From Sparassis latifolia (Eukaryota > Basidiomycota > Agaricomycetes > Polyporales > Sparassidaceae): 64,000 nucleotides of DNA. The position numbers and the translations under genes are program-made. A model generated the notes under the pieces. The model was not told where the DNA came from. It made no database searches and worked only from the letters and a program-made list of their open reading frames with translations. The stretch covers positions 868,001 to 932,000 of the forward strand of contig CM031560.1 of NCBI GenBank assembly GCA_018466975.1, given 5' to 3'. Shown here in pieces: positions 60,304-64,000 of this stretch (position 1 is the stretch's first letter; each line of letters starts with the position of its first letter).

Positions 60304-62081
60304 CTACGCGTCCTTGTCTATCTCGATACCGGAGTCGCTTGCGGTGTTGTCTAGGTAGATGGGGCGCGTCGCGGCGAGGCCCCTGGCGTTCTTGTAGAAG
60401 ACAATGTCGCCTTCGTCCTCGACGAACTGACGAGGCAGAAATAACATTAGCGACGACGCAATGGCGGATTATCAACTATCAGACTGACCTTGCACTCCCT
60501 GAAGACACGGTACATCTCCATCCAGCCGCTGGGACGGCCCTCGAGCTTAATGCCCGACTGAGCGAGCCTGAGGCGGAGAGCATCGGAGGCCTCCCATCTG
60601 TCAATATATATTGCTTCATCAGCACCACGAAGAAAATTGCAGGGCTGAAGACGTACGCGTGGTAGTGCGGGATCTTGCTGGCGACATGGTGCGCGACGTG
60701 CGTCTCCGAGATGCCGTGGGTGGCGCACGCACCGATCCAGCCCATGAAGCTGCCGCATTCGCCTAGGAGGTTACGGTCCAGGGTGGCAAGCGCGCCGCGG
60801 GGGAAAGTGAACTCGCCTGCACGGTAGTGAGGGAGAATGGGGTCGGTGTGTTGAAGGAAGGTGACCATAACGAGCCAGTGGTTCACCCTACGACAGATGA
60901 GCCGACATAGCGTAAAATATGACGCAGGTGACATACCAAAGGTAAGGGACGAGGTAGAGACAGAAGACTTCCGCGAATCCCTTGTAGTAAATCCACGTAA
61001 TTACTCCCGCTGCCCACAGAGCGATACCAACATCGGAAACAATGATCTGATTGCGATGGTGGGGGCTGAACATGGCAGCAGATGGGTCGAAGTCTGAATG
61101 AAACACATCCTTTGTAAGGGGTGTATAATAACGATATGAGGGTAACCTTACGGTTGGTGAATGCCGGATATCTATGCTGCCCCGACGCGTTCCTGAGTAT
61201 GTACATGATCCAACCAGCAAGCTAACAGCATAAATAGTGGTTACATAAATACCAGAACCAACAGATTACTACTGTTACAACTCACCAAGTAGGTGGCAAC
61301 TCCCCAAGATGCACCAATGGGTGTGTCACCGATAGCATCCCAGAGTTCGCTCATGACTTCCTGAGTGACACTGGAGCCACGAAGGTCCTCTTGATCGGGC
61401 TGAAATTGTGGGAGGCCCAACTGAGAACGCGTCTTGGGCACGTAGACCTGGTCCTGTGTCATGTGGCCAGTAGAAGCATGATGCTTCGCATGGGTGATGC
61501 GCCAGGAATGGTACGGCACACCGAGGCTACGGGACATTATCACATGTTATGACGCGCCAGCACAGCAAGAAAATTTGGACATGGACGTACGCAGAATGCA
61601 GGACCCAGCCGACAGCGTTGTTCACGGTCTTGGACTCGGAGAAGGCCTGGTGACCGCACTCATGGGCGACGACCCACACGCCGGTAGCGACGAGACCCGC
61701 GGCAAAGCCGTACAGCGACCACAGAGCGAAGCGCGCAAAACAGTAGAGGTACGGGTTCGGAATGCTCGCTGGGGTGATGAGCGTATCCGCAAAGGTTGCC
61801 AGTTTGTAGATGCATGCAAGCAGGAAAAAGTCCCAGAACCTGGAGGACGTGTCAGTGCAGCGCGACGCGACGCGACACGTGTACGCACGCATAGAGAGAG
61901 GAACGGAACATGGACCGCTTGTGACAGTGTGCTCTGGTGAATGGGCACTGAGGATGCAACGCGAACGGGAACGCAGAACAACATACGGGATCGCTGACAG
62001 CAAATCCTTAACATTGAAGTCTGGAATAATGAACGGGGTCTGTTCGACGGTTATCCGTCCACTGGACAAGTCTTTGTGCAT
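60304..62081 (-). CDS. Delta-12-type fatty acid desaturase (439 aa)
   Basis: Endoplasmic-reticulum membrane di-iron enzyme, probably converting oleate to linoleate; the regiospecificity is inferred from family likeness to fungal FAD2 and not certain. Exons 62081-61987, 61933-61889, 61839-61591, 61526-61286, 61221-61152, 61093-60937, 60887-60657, 60597-60489 and 60426-60304 give 1,320 nt in frame. Three His boxes: HECGH at 106-110, HSWRITHAKHH at 136-146, and HVAHH at 349-353. Transmembrane stretches flank them (FWDFFLLACIYKLATF, WSLYGFAAGLVATGVWVVA, VGIALWAAGVITWIYY). The start ATG at 62081 gives MHKDLSSGRITVEQTPFIIPDF, typical for the family. The 45-nt exon 2 gives AHCHKRSMFRSSLYAFWDFF when spliced. 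Confidence 0.93.
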
Positions 62082-62782
62082 GGCCGACAAGAGAGGAGGG
62101 GGTCAGGACACACCGCCTGCAAATCTATGGAAAGGAGGGAGAGGGAAGGGGCGGGGGACAAGGGACTAACGTTTTACTCTCGCGGCTGCTCTTTTTTATG
62201 CCCAGTGGACTCATGGCGGGGCATGCCGGATGGGCGTCTCTCCAGACACCTTCTAAATGTGGCGTTTCGATCGCTCTTGCACGGTTCACTTTCAGAGTCC
62301 GAAGTTCATGCCGAAGAAGCCGAAAACTGGCTTCGAGCCCTGATCTCAAAACCAACGTCGTCTTCGTTCAGATTTCTCGAAACCCGTGTCGAGCCAGCTC
62401 GAAACCCGGTCGAAACCCCTACTCTGAAGTACCCTAATGCCCTACTTCCATCCGACTTAGCAGAAGTGAACGGTTCACACGTGATAGCCGCGCTCAAGAG
62501 CGTCTGCCAATTCAAATCGTGCCACTTCCTGTTTTCTCTCGACAGTGCGAACCAGGCTGTAAGTAACCCAGGACTGGACTGCACCTGGGCAGATCTGTTG
62601 CGGAAAGTGGACGGGCAGAGTAGGAATGTATCGCATATCTGTCCAAGAACACAACCCGAATCAGCACCCAAGTCTGAAAAGTCAAACGGGTGGACTCACA
62701 AAATTCGAAGCTACAATATCGACGTTAGTTTAGTACAAGACAATATCCAACCGAGAACAAGAACGGCAGCACCCCCGCCAAG
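62082..62782. other. Upstream region of the desaturase gene
   Basis: Between the desaturase start and the 3' end of the kinase gene, both on the minus strand. A plus-strand frame of 236 codons here shows no domain and is not called. Confidence 0.5.
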
Positions 62783-64000
62783 CTAGCCCAGAGATCTCAA
62801 CCTCCCCGACAACGCATCCAGGAATCCGAACGCGTCTTTCGTGACGGTGCGCCCGCTGCTGCGATTGATGACAGTCCCAAATTCCGCCACCAGCTGTGCC
62901 AGCGCCTTGTTGCTCTTCGCCGCCGCCGCATTCCGCCGCAGAGTCCACAGCTTGTTCGTCTTCACATGCCGCGGCTCGGGCCCTTCCTCCACGCCGTCCG
63001 CGGCGCTGTTGCGCGGCCGCGACGTGCGCAGCGGCTGCACGTACACCGACGGGTCCGCCATCTGCTTGTACAGAGCGTCCAGCACCGCGAACCCCTCCTT
63101 CGTCAGTGTGCGCGACCGGTTCTCCTGCAGCACTTGGATGAACTCGAGCACCACCCGCGCGAGCGCGACGTTGTCCGTCGCGTCAGGCACCGCTTGCGCA
63201 AGTTTTGCGAGATGCATGGCCTTCGGCAGCCGCACCGCCGCCGGCGCCTTACCCGGAGCGTTCTCGTCATCGCTGCTGATGACGATGACGTCGTCCGCAT
63301 ACCCTGTCGGTGCTGCGGGTGCGTTGGCGTTCGTCACACGTACTCTGTTGGCGACTTCGCTGCGGTCACCCAGCACCTGGCGTTCGCCCAGGTGCACGTT
63401 TGCCATGTCGTTGACCAGGCCGTTGAGGATTCCCTCCACCTTTGCAGGATCAACTGGTTGCGAGCGTCGCGCTGGCGGAGCTTGCACTATAGGCTGCGAT
63501 AATTGTTGGACAGCGTGAGTTCCTATCAAGATCGTGAAGAACAAATATAACGCACTTGTGGATCTGGCGGCGGCCAGATGAAGAGCGAACTGGTAGGTTG
63601 TCCCTTGTACTCCAAGAGAGCCTTGAATTCCTCGATCCAGCGAGAGTAATCAGGGCACTCAGCGAATTTCAATCGGCGGCAGTAACGGAGGAACTCCTCG
63701 AATTCTGCTGGCAGACCACAGCAGAGGTCTTCGGGGCGGGTATCGCGCTTCTCACGCATGAGGCGGTCGTGCGCAGCGTCCGTTCTTGGGACGCCGTTCC
63801 GCGTCCAGCTGAGGCCACCGGGAGTGAGGAGGTGTATGAGCATCAGCGCCACGGCCTCGAGATCATCTCGGCGGGAGGGTACTGCGTCGGGCAGCAAAGC
63901 AAGCATCAATCAAATGTACATGGTTGGCAGCCTTTTACTCACCTCTGCCTCTGCAATGTACTCCCACGGAGGTGAACCAATAGTTGCCTATGAAGTCGCG
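62783..64000 (-). CDS. Casein kinase 1 family protein kinase, C-terminal part (runs off right edge)
   Basis: Exons in the window: 64000-63943 (open at the edge), 63881-63556 and 63493-62783. The kinase C-lobe is clear: RDFIGNYWFTSVGVH, SRRDDLEAVALMLIHLLTPG, LSWTRNGVPRTDAAHDRLM, PEDLCCGLPAEFEEFLRYCR and CPDYSRWIEEFKALLEYKG, all CK1 hallmarks. After it comes a tail of about 240 residues. This tail includes an acidic patch VIVISSDDEN, which resembles a SUMO-interaction motif (inference), and a repeated unit: ARVVLEFIQVLQENRSRTLTKEGFAVLDAL and AQLVAEFGTVINRSSGRTVTKDAFGFLDAL, taken here as two aligned copies. The N-lobe with ATP-binding residues is outside the window, so activity cannot be judged. 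The substrates are unknown. Confidence 0.88.

Noticed and set aside
61883..61889. GC-AG intron in the desaturase gene
   Set aside because: Recounting the CT repeat shows that a regular GTGCGT donor after TAT GC gives SSLYAFWDFF in frame.

Overview
The window is nuclear DNA of a filamentous basidiomycete, most likely an agaricomycete of the polypore type. The evidence is the gene structure: genes are cut by many GT-AG introns of about 45-65 nt, some exons are only 3-25 nt long, and the families present (large EF-hand/zinc-ribbon protein, FMO-like monooxygenase, SDRs, F-box and BTB proteins, GPI-anchored secreted protein, Cys-rich secreted proteins) are typical of that group. For each intact spliced gene I joined exons by hand and checked that the summed length is a multiple of three. 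Splice sites are inferred from sequence only.

Left third (1-23 kb), mostly accessory: a GCC2/GCC3-type Cys-rich secreted protein running off the left edge and a broken paralogue at 1.8-2.75 kb, separated by a 366-bp foldback element; a BOR1-type borate/anion transporter; a small secreted protein; an ABHD12/BEM46-type serine hydrolase; a gene-poor 3-kb stretch holding a shrunken copy of an SDR locus; a 1,287-residue, 15-exon protein with an EF-hand, zinc-ribbon-like Cys clusters and a coiled coil; two SDR genes; and an FAD monooxygenase.

Middle (23-45 kb): a DUF202 membrane protein, an Aurora kinase, a GPI-anchored glycoprotein, ribosomal protein eS19 with an acidic tail (divergent from an F-box gene), three tandem GNAT acetyltransferase copies of which the middle one is decayed, and a tandem duplication of pyruvate decarboxylase. 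The first PDC copy is intact (601 aa, 11 exons). The second carries a one-base deletion that breaks its frame. Small inverted-repeat (MITE-like) elements lie between these genes.

Right third (45-64 kb), mostly housekeeping: an RRM+YTH RNA-binding protein, a BTB protein divergent from eIF3 subunit i, AMP deaminase, a delta-12-type fatty acid desaturase, and the C-terminal part of a casein kinase 1 family kinase that runs off the right edge.

There are no operons and I saw no CRISPR array, rRNA or convincing complete tRNA. I did not find a multi-gene system that looks new. The most notable items are the freshly broken PDC duplicate, the GNAT cluster, the YTH domain split by a disordered insertion, and the EF-hand/zinc-ribbon protein.
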